Assembly: GCF_000717595.1 (NCBI RefSeq)
Contig: NZ_JNZO01000036.1
Span: 12,312-76,311, forward strand
Source of the DNA: Streptomyces flavochromogenes
GTDB taxonomy: Bacteria > Actinomycetota > Actinomycetes > Streptomycetales > Streptomycetaceae
DNA length: 64,000 nucleotides
Direction: 5' to 3'
Within the stretch, counting starts at the first letter, position 1. The number at the start of each line of letters is the position of its first letter. A program made the translations under genes and the position numbers. The notes under the pieces are model-generated. The model was not told the origin of the DNA. It searched no databases and saw only the letters and a list, made by a program, of their open reading frames with translations. Shown here in pieces: positions 51,588 through 61,069 of the stretch.

Positions 51588-51622
51588 CCGGTCGGGGCCT
51601 CGGGTCTCGGGGCCCCGTCCGG
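51588..51622. terminator. Hairpin between symporter and ureohydrolase genes
   Basis: CCGGTCGGGGCC (51588-51599) pairs with 51611-51622 with one mismatch around an 11-base loop, in the 82-base gap between two same-strand genes. Partial terminator or mRNA processing site. Confidence 0.6.
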
Positions 51623-51636
51623 GAGTCTCGGTGCGG

Positions 51637-53112
51637 TCAGCCGGTCGCGGGGGCCGGAGCGGTCTCCGGCGTCGGGTCGGCGTCGGGGGTCTCCCGGCCC
51701 GCGAGGCGGGCGCGCCAGTGCGCGAGCACGGCGGCGTCCGTCGGGCGGGTCGCCAGGGAAACGATCACATAGGCGGCGAGCGAAGCCAACAAACCATAGT
51801 AAACAGGCTCATTTGCCAAGATTCCGTAAGTCCACATCAGGCCAATGACGGCCAGGCCGCCGACGGCGACCGCGGCGAGCGCACCCTGGACCGTGCCGCG
51901 ACGCCAGAGCAGTCCGCCGAGGATCGGCACGAGGAGCCCGCCGACCAGCAGGTTGTAGGCGACGGTGAGGGCCTGGACGACGTCGTTGAGGGCGATGGCG
52001 ATGAGGATGACGGCGACGCCCATGATGAGGATGAAGGCACGGTTGCCCTTCACCTCGTCGTGGTCGTCCTCGTCCGCCGACACGGTTCCGCGCAGCCGCG
52101 ACCAGATGTCGTTGTTGGCGACGGTGGCGCAGGCGATCAGCGCGCCGGAGGAGGTCGACATGACGGCGGCGAGGGCGGCGGCGAGGACCAGGCCCCGGAC
52201 ACCCATCGGCAGCTCGTCCTTGACGATGGTGGCGAAGGCGTCGTCGGCGCTGGGCAGGTTCGGGTAGAGCACCTTCGCCGCGGTGCCGATGACGGCTCCG
52301 GCGAGGGCGTACGCGAGACAGTAGGTGCCGGCGACGGTGCCGCCCCACTTGGCGACCTTGTCGGTGCGGGCGGTGAAGACCCGCTGCCAGATGTCCTGCC
52401 CGATGAGCATGCCGAAGGTGTAGATCAGCACGTACGTGAAGATCGTCTCGCCGCCGATGCCGAGGGGCTCGAAGTACGAGGTGGGCAGCGCGGCCTTCAT
52501 CTCGGCGAAGCCGCCCGCCTTGACGACGGCGATCGGCAGCAGGAGCAGCAGTACGCCGACGGTCTTCACCACGAACTGCACCATGTCGGTGATGGTGATG
52601 GACCACATGCCGCCGAGCGTCGAGTAGGCGACGACGATGGTGCCGCCGAGGACGATCGCGAGGGTCCGGGGCAGGTCGAAGAGGACGTCGAAGATCGTGG
52701 CGTACGCGATGGTCGAGGTGACCGCGAGCATCAGCGTGTACGCCCACATGACCACGCCCGAGATCACACCGGCCCTGCCGCCGTAGCGCAGGTCGAGCAT
52801 CTCGGAGACCGTGTAGACCTTCAGCCGGGCGATCCGGGCGGAGAAGAAGACGCTCAGCGCGAGCAGGCCGAGGCCGATGGCGAAGACCATCCAGGCGCCC
52901 GAGAGGCCGTACTTGTAGCCGAGGCCCACGCCGCCGATGGTGGAGGCGCCGCCGAGGACGATGGCCGCCATCGTGCCGGAGTACATCCAGGGACCGAGGC
53001 GGCGCCCGGCGACCAGGAACTCGCTCTTGGACTTGGCGCGGCGCATGCCCCACCAGCCCATCGCGAGCATGCCGGCCAGGTACAGGGCGATCACTGTGTA
53101 GTCGACGGCCAT
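51637..53112 (-). CDS. Sodium:solute symporter (SSS family)
   Basis: The 491-residue protein has about 13 membrane helices. The SSS signature regions are [20 protein letters not shown], the [18 protein letters not shown] helix and [20 protein letters not shown], whose Ser pair corresponds to the Na2 site in this family. It imports a solute with sodium; the neighbouring ureohydrolase suggests a guanidino compound, polyamine precursor or amino acid. A 60-base stretch at 51781-51840 within the gene is only 45% G+C and uses rare codons (TTG, AAT, GTT, TAT, GGT). Start ATG at 53112 with AAGGAGGCC upstream, divergent from PucR. Confidence 0.9.
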   Translation of the reverse strand: MAVDYTVIALYLAGMLAMGWWGMRRAKSKSEFLVAGRRLGPWMYSGTMAAIVLGGASTIGGVGLGYKYGLSGAWMVFAIGLGLLALSVFFSARIARLKVYTVSEMLDLRYGGRAGVISGVVMWAYTLMLAVTSTIAYATIFDVLFDLPRTLAIVLGGTIVVAYSTLGGMWSITITDMVQFVVKTVGVLLLLLPIAVVKAGGFAEMKAALPTSYFEPLGIGGETIFTYVLIYTFGMLIGQDIWQRVFTARTDKVAKWGGTVAGTYCLAYALAGAVIGTAAKVLYPNLPSADDAFATIVKDELPMGVRGLVLAAALAAVMSTSSGALIACATVANNDIWSRLRGTVSADEDDHDEVKGNRAFILIMGVAVILIAIALNDVVQALTVAYNLLVGGLLVPILGGLLWRRGTVQGALAAVAVGGLAVIGLMWTYGILANEPVYYGLLASLAAYVIVSLATRPTDAAVLAHWRARLAGRETPDADPTPETAPAPATG

Positions 53113-53287
53113 GGGGCCTCCTTCGTTCACCTCGGTGGCGTGTCGTGCAGGGGAGTGACCAGCAGCTGATCGCGGGGACATCCGCCCGTACCCGCGGCCT
53201 CTGGATGCCATGACAGTAGGTGGCCGGAAAGCGACGATGAAGTGTACGTTTCCTCCACTGACCGGGCGGGGGATGTACGAAGGGCAC

Positions 53288-54826
53288 ATGACCATGAGCT
53301 CCGCCGAGCCCGCCGCCACCCCGCCCGCGCCGCCGGTCTCGCTGACCGCGCTGCTCGCCCGGCGGGACCTCGGGCTCCGGCTGCTCGCCGGGCCGGAGGA
53401 CGTCTCGATCCACTGGGTGCACACCTCGGAGATGGCCGACCCGTACCCGTACCTCCTCGGCGGTGAGCTGCTCATGACGGCGGGCGTGCAGCTCGCCGAT
53501 CCGGCGCACTACGTGGAGCGGGTGGTGGAGGCGGGGGCGGCGGCGCTCGCCTTCGGCGTGACGCCGGTGTACGACACGGTCCCCGCCGAGCTCGTCGAGG
53601 CCTGCGCACGGCACGGTCTGCCGCTGGTCGAGGTGCCGCCGAAGACCCCGTTCACTGCGGTGGCGCGGGCCCTGTGGCGGCTGATGGCGGAGGCCCGGCT
53701 GCACGAGCTCCGCCGGGTGACGGAGGCCCAGCGGTCCCTGGCGGCGGCCGCGGCCCGGCCGGCCCCGGTCCCGGCGGTGCTCGGCGCGCTCGCCTCACGG
53801 CTCGGGGGACGGGCGGTGCTCTTCGGGACGGACGGTACGGAGTCGGTGGCGGCCGGCCGGGAGGTGCCGGCGGAGGCCGCCCGGGCGCTGCGGGACCTCG
53901 CGGGCGTCCTCGGCCCCCGCCCGGGCGGCCCGGCCTCGGCGAGCGGGGACGGCGGCGGGCTCCGGCTCGCCGCGTACGCGCTCGGCGGCGGGGACGGGCT
54001 GACGCTCGGGGTGGCGACGGAACGGCGCGGACCCGGCGACCACACCATCGCGGGGGTCGCGGTCGTCCTGCTGTCCCTGCTGACGGCCCCGCACCGGGGC
54101 GCCGACGCGACCGTACGGGACGGTGCCCTGGTCCGGCTCCTGCTCGGCGCGGCCCCGGCGGACATCGCGGACACGCTGGGCCCGGGCCCGTGGACGGTGG
54201 TCCACGCCGCGGGCGGCGACGGCACCCCGTTCGCCGCGGCCTCGCTGGCGGCGGCGATGGGGACACCACTGGCGGACGCGGGCGGTACGGCTCCGGGAGC
54301 GGCGGGCTCGGGCGGCACGGCTACGGGGGCGCGGACGGCCGACCCGGGCGGCACTGCTCCGGGGGCCGCGGGCTCGGGCCTTACGGCTCCGGGGGCCGTA
54401 CGCCTGCTCCTGCCCGCCTCCTCCCCCGTCACCGCTCAGGCCGGCTGGACGCTGGGGGTGAGCGCCCCCGTCGAAGCGGGCGAGCTCGCGGCGGCCGACG
54501 CGCAGGCGGGGCGAGCCCTGCGGCGGGCGGAGGCGACCGGGGCGGATCTGGTCCGGCACCGCCCCGGCGGGATCGCCGCCCTGGTGGACCCGGACGAGGC
54601 CGGCGCCCACGCGCGCGCCCTCCTCGCCCCGCTGACCGAACCACTCGCCGAGACCCTGCGCGTCTGGCTCTCGTTGCACGGCGGCTGGGACCGGACGGCC
54701 GTCGCGATGGACATCCACCGCAACACCGTCCGCCAGCGGATCGCCCGCTGCGCCGCACTCCTGGACCGGGACCTGGACGACCCGGACGTGCGCATGGAGC
54801 TGTGGTTCGCGCTCACGTCGCGGTGA
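53288..54826 (+). CDS. PucR-family transcriptional regulator
   Basis: The protein is about 512 residues. An N-terminal PucR ligand-binding domain (SLTALLARRDLGLRLLAGPE, then HWVHTSEMADPYPYLLGGEL) is followed by a middle domain and a C-terminal PucR HTH (TLRVWLSLHGGWDRTAVAMD, then IHRNTVRQRIARCAALL). PucR proteins sense nitrogen compounds; this one, divergent from the symporter, probably controls the symporter-ureohydrolase-ThDP genes. A low-complexity insert (GGTAPGAAGSG twice, around residues 335-365) looks like recent repeat expansion. I chose the ATG at 53288 (AAGG upstream); starts at 53273 and 53294 are possible. Its end overlaps the convergent ATPase gene by 14 bases. Confidence 0.88.
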   Translation: MTMSSAEPAATPPAPPVSLTALLARRDLGLRLLAGPEDVSIHWVHTSEMADPYPYLLGGELLMTAGVQLADPAHYVERVVEAGAAALAFGVTPVYDTVPAELVEACARHGLPLVEVPPKTPFTAVARALWRLMAEARLHELRRVTEAQRSLAAAAARPAPVPAVLGALASRLGGRAVLFGTDGTESVAAGREVPAEAARALRDLAGVLGPRPGGPASASGDGGGLRLAAYALGGGDGLTLGVATERRGPGDHTIAGVAVVLLSLLTAPHRGADATVRDGALVRLLLGAAPADIADTLGPGPWTVVHAAGGDGTPFAAASLAAAMGTPLADAGGTAPGAAGSGGTATGARTADPGGTAPGAAGSGLTAPGAVRLLLPASSPVTAQAGWTLGVSAPVEAGELAAADAQAGRALRRAEATGADLVRHRPGGIAALVDPDEAGAHARALLAPLTEPLAETLRVWLSLHGGWDRTAVAMDIHRNTVRQRIARCAALLDRDLDDPDVRMELWFALTSR

Positions 54827-57800
54827 GCCCCTCCAACAGGGTCCGGTGCGCGTCGTCCCAGCGGTCGAAGGCGCGGATGAGGCCGTCGAGGCGCCACGGG
54901 TCGGGATGCCGCTCCCGCGCACCGGACAGGAAACGGCTCATGACCCGTGAACGATCGACGTACTCCACGAGCGTCACGAACGCGGACCGGGCACCGGACT
55001 CGCTCAGGAACGGCAGGTCGTCGGGGCGCAGATCGGCCACCGGAATCGGCAGCAGCCCGGTCGCGAGCTCGCCGAGCGACTTCAGCCAGTCGTCACCGGG
55101 CGCCACCTCGTGGAGCACCTTGCGGATCGCCGGCCGCAGCTCGGGGTTGTCCCCGCGCAGGGCTGTCAGGGCGTCGGGCCGGATCGGACGCCGGAGGGCG
55201 TCCGCCTCGAACCCCCGCCTCGCGATACGCCCGGCGAAGCCGCCGAGGACGTCGTGCGAACGAAGATCGCCGGGAGCCCCGGGGCGCGCCGCGCGCGCCC
55301 GCTCGGCGAGCTCGTCGAGCTCCTGCGCCACGTCGGTGAAGGCGCGGTCGAGCGTGAGGTACCCGAAGGCCCGCATGACTCCGGGATCCGGGACGAGCAG
55401 GCCGGCGACGTCCCGGAAGAGCGCGGCGCCCTCGTTCCAGGGCAGCCTGGCACCGGTCAGGACGCACACGGCGTACTGGCGCAACTGGTCGACCGGGAAC
55501 CCCGCGGAGATGGCTGTCTTCCGGTCCGGCCGGCCCGGTCGGACCGGAGTCCGTACGTCCGCCACGGCGCGACCGGTCGCCACCTGTCCGAGGGCGAGGA
55601 AGAAGTTCCCGAGCAGCTCGTCCGCCTGGTCGCCGCCCCCGGGCGACCTCGGGTGGAGCAGCCGCTGCCGCGCCGGTTCGTCCTCCGACACGATGAGGTT
55701 CACGAACTCGTGGCGATCCGACGGACGAAGGTCCGACGCGCGGGCCTGCTCCGCGAATTCGTCCCAGCGGGCGCTGTCGCAGAACGCCTGCGCGACCCAT
55801 TCGGGCCGCCTCGCCTCCGACGGCCACGGCCGGTGGAGGAGGAGGCCGACGGCCGCCTCCGGCTCGCCGAGTTCGACGAAGGACGCACCCGCGACCTCGA
55901 CATGATGGGCCCAGAAGCCGTCGGGGAGCAGCGCGGCCTGTGCGGGTTCCAGCCGGTCGCCGCGCAGCAGCCGGAGCTGGGCCTCGACGGCCGGCGCCAG
56001 GTCGGACACGCTCTCGCCGAGCTCGCGCGCGAATCGGATGTGGTAGTTCCGGTCGTCCGGGGACGACATCTGGACGTTCCACTCGTCGACGGCCGGCGTC
56101 AGGTGCTCCGTCTCCAGCATCAGCCGGTGGTAGTAAGCCTCGACGTTCTCCGTCGTCGCCGGTTCCATGACGTCGACGTCCTGCGGGTGGTACCAGTCGG
56201 CCGCGCGCGCGTGGATGGCCAGGATCCGGTCCCGGGCGTCGGGGTCGCGGGCCATGAGGGCGAGCATCGCGCGCCGCACCTCGGGCACGTGCCGCACACT
56301 GCCGTCGGCCGCCCGCCGCACCAGCCAGACCTCGTCGACGAGCCGGTCGACGAGGTCGGCCGCCTCCGTGGTCGTCATCTCCGGGAACCCGCACGGCCCG
56401 GCCAGGACCTCCCGGACGAGCTCCGGCGTGACCCGCCGCAGGACCAGGCCGGGGTGGGCGAGTCTCCGCACCCGGTCATCGCCGATGTGGGCGAGGAACC
56501 GGTCGTACAGCACCGCACGACGCAGCTCTTGGCCGAGACCCGTGTCCATGGCGTCGCTGTCGAGGAACCTCGCCCGCTCCTCGGAATCGAGGCGTCCGAC
56601 GAACCGCGCCGCGACATGCAGCGTGAGGGGGTTGCCGCCGACCTGGGCGGCGAGCCGCGGCGCCACCTCCTTCCCCACGCCGAGCCGGATCAGCAGCTCG
56701 GCGACGGGAGCGGCGTCCAGCTCGCCGAGTTCGATGTGCGCGCTGGGGACTCGGGAGAACGTGGCCCGTCCCGACACGACGACGCGGAGGCCGGAAAGCC
56801 CCATGTGCCGGCGGAGCTTGTCGAGCCACTCCGCCATGACGGCCTCTGGATCGTTCCAGGTGTCCCGCGGGCCGGCGAAGGGCCGGGCCCGCTGCCATTC
56901 CTCGAAGGTGTCGAGGACGAGCAGCACCGGCGCGCCGGCTCTCGACGAGTTCCGCAGCAGCTCGCCCACCCTCCACTCGAGGGAGGCGGAGCTGCGGGAC
57001 GACCCCTCGATGGTCGAGCCCAGCTCCCTGCGCCGGGCTCGGGACCACGTCTCCTGCACCCTCGCTCTGGCCAGGTAGCCGGCGAGTTCGGGCCAGGCGA
57101 CCTCAAGCTGACGTGTGACGTCGAAGCTCAGCTCGACCTCGGCATCCGGTCGGAACGCGACGCGGTCGAGGTCGATCACGACCACCGCCGGCGCGCCCCT
57201 TCCCGTCACCAGGGCCGTGAGGCGGGGCCGCAGGACCTCGCCGAGGAGCGTCGACTTCCCGGTGCCCCCGACGCCGGTCAGTGTCAGGACGGGCACGTCC
57301 TCGTCGGACATCGCGGTCTCGGCCTCGATGAACGCCTTGAGCACCTCGCGCTCACGTTCGCGCCCGATGACTCCTTGGGCCAACAGGCCTTCGTAGCTCC
57401 TGAGGATCGACTCGACGTGACCCACCGCGGCGGTGCGCGCGAAGATCGCGCTGAAATCCCTGGCCCCCCCGGCCCACAGAAGCGCCTGCGCCACCTCGGC
57501 GGTCGTGGCCTCCCCGACGACGTGGCCCGGGAGCCGGCCGTCGTCCGGGTCGGGGTGGAACTCTTCGGCGAGCAGCCTTCGCAGCACGTGACCGGCAGGA
57601 TCCGTCTTCACGTGCTCGGCCCGCCGCAGCGCGTCGGCGAGCCCGACCACCGTGGAGGCGAGCCGCCTCAAGGTGGCTGCCCGGTACGCCGAGCGCATCG
57701 TCCACGCCGTCCGGCCGTCGACGACGGTCTGGTCGAATTCGGCGGCGATCCCGCCGAGCGTCTCCGCCCGAAGGTCCGGGTCCGTCTTCCGCCCGACGAG

Positions 57801-58010
57801 GTCGGCGGGGCGTACGGCGCCGCTCACGGCCGCGAGCTCGCGGATCTCCTTCAGGGCCGGCCGGGCGACGGGTGGGGGCGACTTCTGCCGCGCGAGTCTT
57901 CGGGCGAACTCCGCGACCTCCGAGGCCGGGCGTGCCTCCCATGCTTCCCGGAGTGCACGCAGGGACTGGTCGGCCTCGCCCCGTCCCGTACCTTCCGGCG
58001 ATCCGTTCAT
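54813..58010 (-). CDS. STAND/NACHT-like signalling ATPase
   Basis: The 1065-residue protein has an N-terminal helical region (1-210) with no recognised domain, then a P-loop NTPase: Walker A LTGVGGTGKST (246-253 core), Walker B VLLVLDTFEEW (361-371) and a sensor-like VVVSGRATFSR near 410. A winged-helix-like and long helical C-terminal half follows (about 500-1065), probably the ligand-sensing repeat region of STAND proteins. No membrane helices. The ATG at 58010 overlaps the stop of the trypsin-fusion gene (ATGA). It is the last gene of a four-gene protease operon and the likely switch or sensor. Family assignment below STAND level is uncertain. Confidence 0.85.
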   Translation of the reverse strand: MNGSPEGTGRGEADQSLRALREAWEARPASEVAEFARRLARQKSPPPVARPALKEIRELAAVSGAVRPADLVGRKTDPDLRAETLGGIAAEFDQTVVDGRTAWTMRSAYRAATLRRLASTVVGLADALRRAEHVKTDPAGHVLRRLLAEEFHPDPDDGRLPGHVVGEATTAEVAQALLWAGGARDFSAIFARTAAVGHVESILRSYEGLLAQGVIGREREREVLKAFIEAETAMSDEDVPVLTLTGVGGTGKSTLLGEVLRPRLTALVTGRGAPAVVVIDLDRVAFRPDAEVELSFDVTRQLEVAWPELAGYLARARVQETWSRARRRELGSTIEGSSRSSASLEWRVGELLRNSSRAGAPVLLVLDTFEEWQRARPFAGPRDTWNDPEAVMAEWLDKLRRHMGLSGLRVVVSGRATFSRVPSAHIELGELDAAPVAELLIRLGVGKEVAPRLAAQVGGNPLTLHVAARFVGRLDSEERARFLDSDAMDTGLGQELRRAVLYDRFLAHIGDDRVRRLAHPGLVLRRVTPELVREVLAGPCGFPEMTTTEAADLVDRLVDEVWLVRRAADGSVRHVPEVRRAMLALMARDPDARDRILAIHARAADWYHPQDVDVMEPATTENVEAYYHRLMLETEHLTPAVDEWNVQMSSPDDRNYHIRFARELGESVSDLAPAVEAQLRLLRGDRLEPAQAALLPDGFWAHHVEVAGASFVELGEPEAAVGLLLHRPWPSEARRPEWVAQAFCDSARWDEFAEQARASDLRPSDRHEFVNLIVSEDEPARQRLLHPRSPGGGDQADELLGNFFLALGQVATGRAVADVRTPVRPGRPDRKTAISAGFPVDQLRQYAVCVLTGARLPWNEGAALFRDVAGLLVPDPGVMRAFGYLTLDRAFTDVAQELDELAERARAARPGAPGDLRSHDVLGGFAGRIARRGFEADALRRPIRPDALTALRGDNPELRPAIRKVLHEVAPGDDWLKSLGELATGLLPIPVADLRPDDLPFLSESGARSAFVTLVEYVDRSRVMSRFLSGARERHPDPWRLDGLIRAFDRWDDAHRTLLEGLTAT

Positions 58011-59884
58011 GGTGCACCGCCGAGTTCCTCCAGCAGGACGCCGATCAGGTCCCCGACATCGACCGCCACCTCGGATCGTGCGCGTTCCGCGATCGGGTAG
58101 GGGCACCAGCCGTTCAACGACGGCTCGTCAGGGCCCAGGGCCTTCCGGACCCTCGGCACCAGGGTCGCGAGGACCTTCGGCGGGGGATCCGGCGGCACGA
58201 AGGTCCGTGCGATGTCCACCGCCGAGGGAGGTTCGAGGAAGTCGACGCTCGGCGCGAATTCGCGCGGGAGCGTCTCCTGCCACCCGGCCAGCACGAGGCG
58301 GACACCGGGCGACTCCGGCAACTCCAGGATGAGCTGGCGCACGAGGTCCACGACCGCGGCCGACGGACGTGCGGCCGTGCTGTCGAAGCCTTCGAGGACG
58401 AGCCACGCCCCGCCGGTCCTCGCCACCTCCGCGAGGGCTGTGGACAAGGCGGGCGCGGTGCGACTGCGCACCTCGCGCTGCCGGGTGGTGAGCCCGGTCG
58501 CGGGTCGCGGGTCGGTCGCGGCGGCGAAGGCGCCCGCCACCTTGTCGGCGAAGCTCGTGGCGTCGTCACGCTGGCAGTTCGCGACGTCGATGGCCGCGTA
58601 CGCGCCCCCGTAACGTGTGACGACGGTGTGGACGAGGTCGTGTGTGAAGCGGAGGCCGCGCCCGGGCTCGCCGACGACCGCGATGAGGCGCTCCGGAGCG
58701 GTGGCATCGGGGAAGAGGCTTCGCCAGATCCGCTCCACCGTCCCGAGTCGGCCGATGACGGTACGGGTCACCGGGTTGCCCTGCTTGTCCAGCTTCTCCA
58801 CCGTCGGCACGCTCGGCACGGTCTCGGGGAACTCCAGCGACGCCAGCTTCGCCGACCAGGGCGACATGGGGACGGCGCGGTTGAGGGTGGAACCGCCACT
58901 GGCCGCCCGCTGTCCGGGTCCCGCCTGATGGAGGCCGACGACGCGGAACTCCGCGTCGAAGACCGGCGCACCCGAGGAGCCGCCGGACGTGTTCGCGGAA
59001 TGCAGGAGCCGCACGGGCGGATCTCCGAGGGGCTTGTCGACCGTCCCGACCGACCACAGCAGCGGGTGGACCCCGCCCCTGCCGTCGCCGGGGTGGTGCA
59101 GGACATGGATCTGGAACGGCTTCCCCGGAAGGATCCCGCACGGAGGCATGGGCCGGAAGGGAAGCGCCTCGGCCAGCCTCAGGATCGCGAGATCCCAGGG
59201 CCCTTCCTCGCCGATGTCGGCGACGCTGTCGAGAACGAAGCCGTCGCCCTCGGTCTCTTCGGCGGTCGGGGGGCTGTACTCCGCGAGCCACGAGGACGCG
59301 AGGGGTGCCGTCGTCGGCGTCAGACTCGTGGGCGTCGACTCACCGTCGAGCAGATCCGTCATGTCCCCGAAGACCACGCGGATGCGGCTCGTCGAGCCGG
59401 CGAGCGGTACGGGGAGCCCCGGACCCGTCGCGTCGACGAGGTCGGACACCAGGTGGGCGGCGGTCGCGACCAGGGTCGGGGCGACGAGGAGGCCGGTTCC
59501 GTGCCGGCTGCCGGCGTCGATCCGGCACACGAGGTCGGAGGCGAGGAGGAAGCGCCGCGCGGCCAGGCGGGCGTCGACGGGCAGGTAGGCGGGTGCGACG
59601 AAGGAGTGGAGTTCGACGAGGCGCTCGAACAGACCCCGGCTGATGTCGACCGGCCCGTCGACGATCAGGTCCGCCTTGGCCAGGGCGGCCTGGAACGCGA
59701 CGATCTTCCCTCGGCCCAGCGCGTTGGTGATCGCGCTCGGCACGTAGTCGTCGGGATCCTCGTAGTCGACGTTGCGGATCCCGAGTTGCCCCAGTATCAC
59801 CCGGATGCGCGGGATGTCGCGCCTGACGGATCTCGCCATGCTGAGGATCTCGGGGGCCCAGGACTCCGGCACGGGAATCACCAC
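58007..59884 (-). CDS. Effector-associated-like domain + trypsin-like protease + degenerate P-loop protein
   Basis: The 625-residue protein has three parts. Residues 1-75 are a helical module resembling effector-associated domains (SWAPEILSMARSVRRDIPRI). Residues about 110-330 are a trypsin-fold protease with His144 (VATAAHLVSD), Asp231 (GPWDLAILRL) and Ser304 (GGSSGAPV), an intact triad. Residues 375-625 look like an ATPase remnant: VVGEPGRGLRF at 403-413 occupies the P-loop place but lacks the GKS/T, while WLVLEGFDS near 475 resembles a Walker B strand. No signal peptide, so it acts in the cytoplasm. Starts with GTG at 59884 or 59881, overlapping the upstream stop. Confidence 0.85.
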   Translation of the reverse strand: MVIPVPESWAPEILSMARSVRRDIPRIRVILGQLGIRNVDYEDPDDYVPSAITNALGRGKIVAFQAALAKADLIVDGPVDISRGLFERLVELHSFVAPAYLPVDARLAARRFLLASDLVCRIDAGSRHGTGLLVAPTLVATAAHLVSDLVDATGPGLPVPLAGSTSRIRVVFGDMTDLLDGESTPTSLTPTTAPLASSWLAEYSPPTAEETEGDGFVLDSVADIGEEGPWDLAILRLAEALPFRPMPPCGILPGKPFQIHVLHHPGDGRGGVHPLLWSVGTVDKPLGDPPVRLLHSANTSGGSSGAPVFDAEFRVVGLHQAGPGQRAASGGSTLNRAVPMSPWSAKLASLEFPETVPSVPTVEKLDKQGNPVTRTVIGRLGTVERIWRSLFPDATAPERLIAVVGEPGRGLRFTHDLVHTVVTRYGGAYAAIDVANCQRDDATSFADKVAGAFAAATDPRPATGLTTRQREVRSRTAPALSTALAEVARTGGAWLVLEGFDSTAARPSAAVVDLVRQLILELPESPGVRLVLAGWQETLPREFAPSVDFLEPPSAVDIARTFVPPDPPPKVLATLVPRVRKALGPDEPSLNGWCPYPIAERARSEVAVDVGDLIGVLLEELGGAP

Positions 59885-61038
59885 CCGGGTATCACGGCGG
59901 CCAGTTCGGGTGTCGCCCCTTCGAGGCCGTGGGCCCAGTTCACGCGGTCGGGCACCCCGGCGAAGTGCAGCCCTAGGACCTTCCGGCCCTCGGCCTCCAG
60001 GTCGACGACGAGCGACCCGGAGCTGCCGCCGAGCGTGCTGGCGTCATGGCTGATGATCCAGCTCCGTTCATCCCTGTCCACCTCGCCCCGACCCTCGGTG
60101 AGCACCCCTGGAGTGAGGCGCTTCACGCCCACGACCCCGGCGAACAGTTCGGCGAAGACGTCCGGCGTCGTCGAGGCCGCGCTGCCGGGGAAACCGACGA
60201 CGTAGACGCTGCGCCCACGGGAGGCGAGCGCTCCTTGCGTTGCCGCGTCGTCGCCCCGGGCCACCTGGACCGGGGTGGGGAACGGCCTTCCTCTCACGGG
60301 TTCGAGCTCCAGTACCGCCAGGTCGAGGCCGTCGAAGTTGACCCTCGGCACGGTCGGGTGGGCGCACTCGGGCGCCCCCGCGCGCCCCACGCCCAGGACG
60401 CGGCGGATCCGGAACACGCGGTCCGCCGGCCCGCCTCCGACCTCCGCGCCGAAGTCGACCGCCACACCCGGCTTGAGCTCCCCGCCGAACGACCCGTCGG
60501 GACGGGACGGATGCGTGGAGATGGCCTCCAGGACGTGGTAGTTCGTCACGACGACGCCGTCGTCGATCGCCCACGCCGTGCCCTGGTAGCCGAGGAGCGA
60601 CTGGGGATCGTTCACCCGGCCGACCGCCCGGCAGACGGTGCGGAGCTCGGGCTGGATCCGCGACAGGGATGCCGCCCAGTTCGCCGCCGCCGGTGCCGTG
60701 ACGTCGAAGAAGTCGTCCTCGACGAAGAGCACCGGGCGCGTTCCGTCGCTGTGGACGACGGCCTCCAGCCTCGCGACGTCCTCCATGTCGAGCCGGGCAT
60801 CGGCTCCTTGGTCGGCGACCTCCTGCAGCGCGTCCTGGGCGCCTTGGATCAGCAGATTCCGCGCCTCCGGATCGGCATCGGCCCCGAGATGCTCCTCAAG
60901 CCGGGAGATCTCGTCGGACAGTTGGGTGATCAGGCGTTCGGGATCAGGCGGACTCGGCGCGCCGCCCCCGTCGGCGCTCTCGAGTCCTCCGCTCTGCGAC
61001 TCGCCGAGGAGCCGCTCGTACGTACTGCCGGCGGACAT
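59878..61038 (-). CDS. Cytoplasmic trypsin-like serine protease
   Basis: The 386-residue protein has an acidic helical N-terminal region (30-95, LITQLSDEISRLEEHLGADA) that may be a protein-interaction module, then a trypsin-like domain from about 145: His168 (VVTNYHVLEA), Asp239 (GLDLAVLEL), Ser340 (TLGGSSGSL). The triad is intact and the DegP/glutamyl-endopeptidase type GGSSGS motif is clear. It has no signal peptide or PDZ domain, unlike HtrA proteases. It lies 31 bases after the metzincin gene and overlaps the next gene, so it is coexpressed with a second trypsin-like protein and the STAND ATPase. Confidence 0.87.
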   Translation of the reverse strand: MSAGSTYERLLGESQSGGLESADGGGAPSPPDPERLITQLSDEISRLEEHLGADADPEARNLLIQGAQDALQEVADQGADARLDMEDVARLEAVVHSDGTRPVLFVEDDFFDVTAPAAANWAASLSRIQPELRTVCRAVGRVNDPQSLLGYQGTAWAIDDGVVVTNYHVLEAISTHPSRPDGSFGGELKPGVAVDFGAEVGGGPADRVFRIRRVLGVGRAGAPECAHPTVPRVNFDGLDLAVLELEPVRGRPFPTPVQVARGDDAATQGALASRGRSVYVVGFPGSAASTTPDVFAELFAGVVGVKRLTPGVLTEGRGEVDRDERSWIISHDASTLGGSSGSLVVDLEAEGRKVLGLHFAGVPDRVNWAHGLEGATPELAAVIPGW

Positions 61039-61069
61039 GGCGTCCCCTGCTCGGCTCGGTCGGCGCGGG

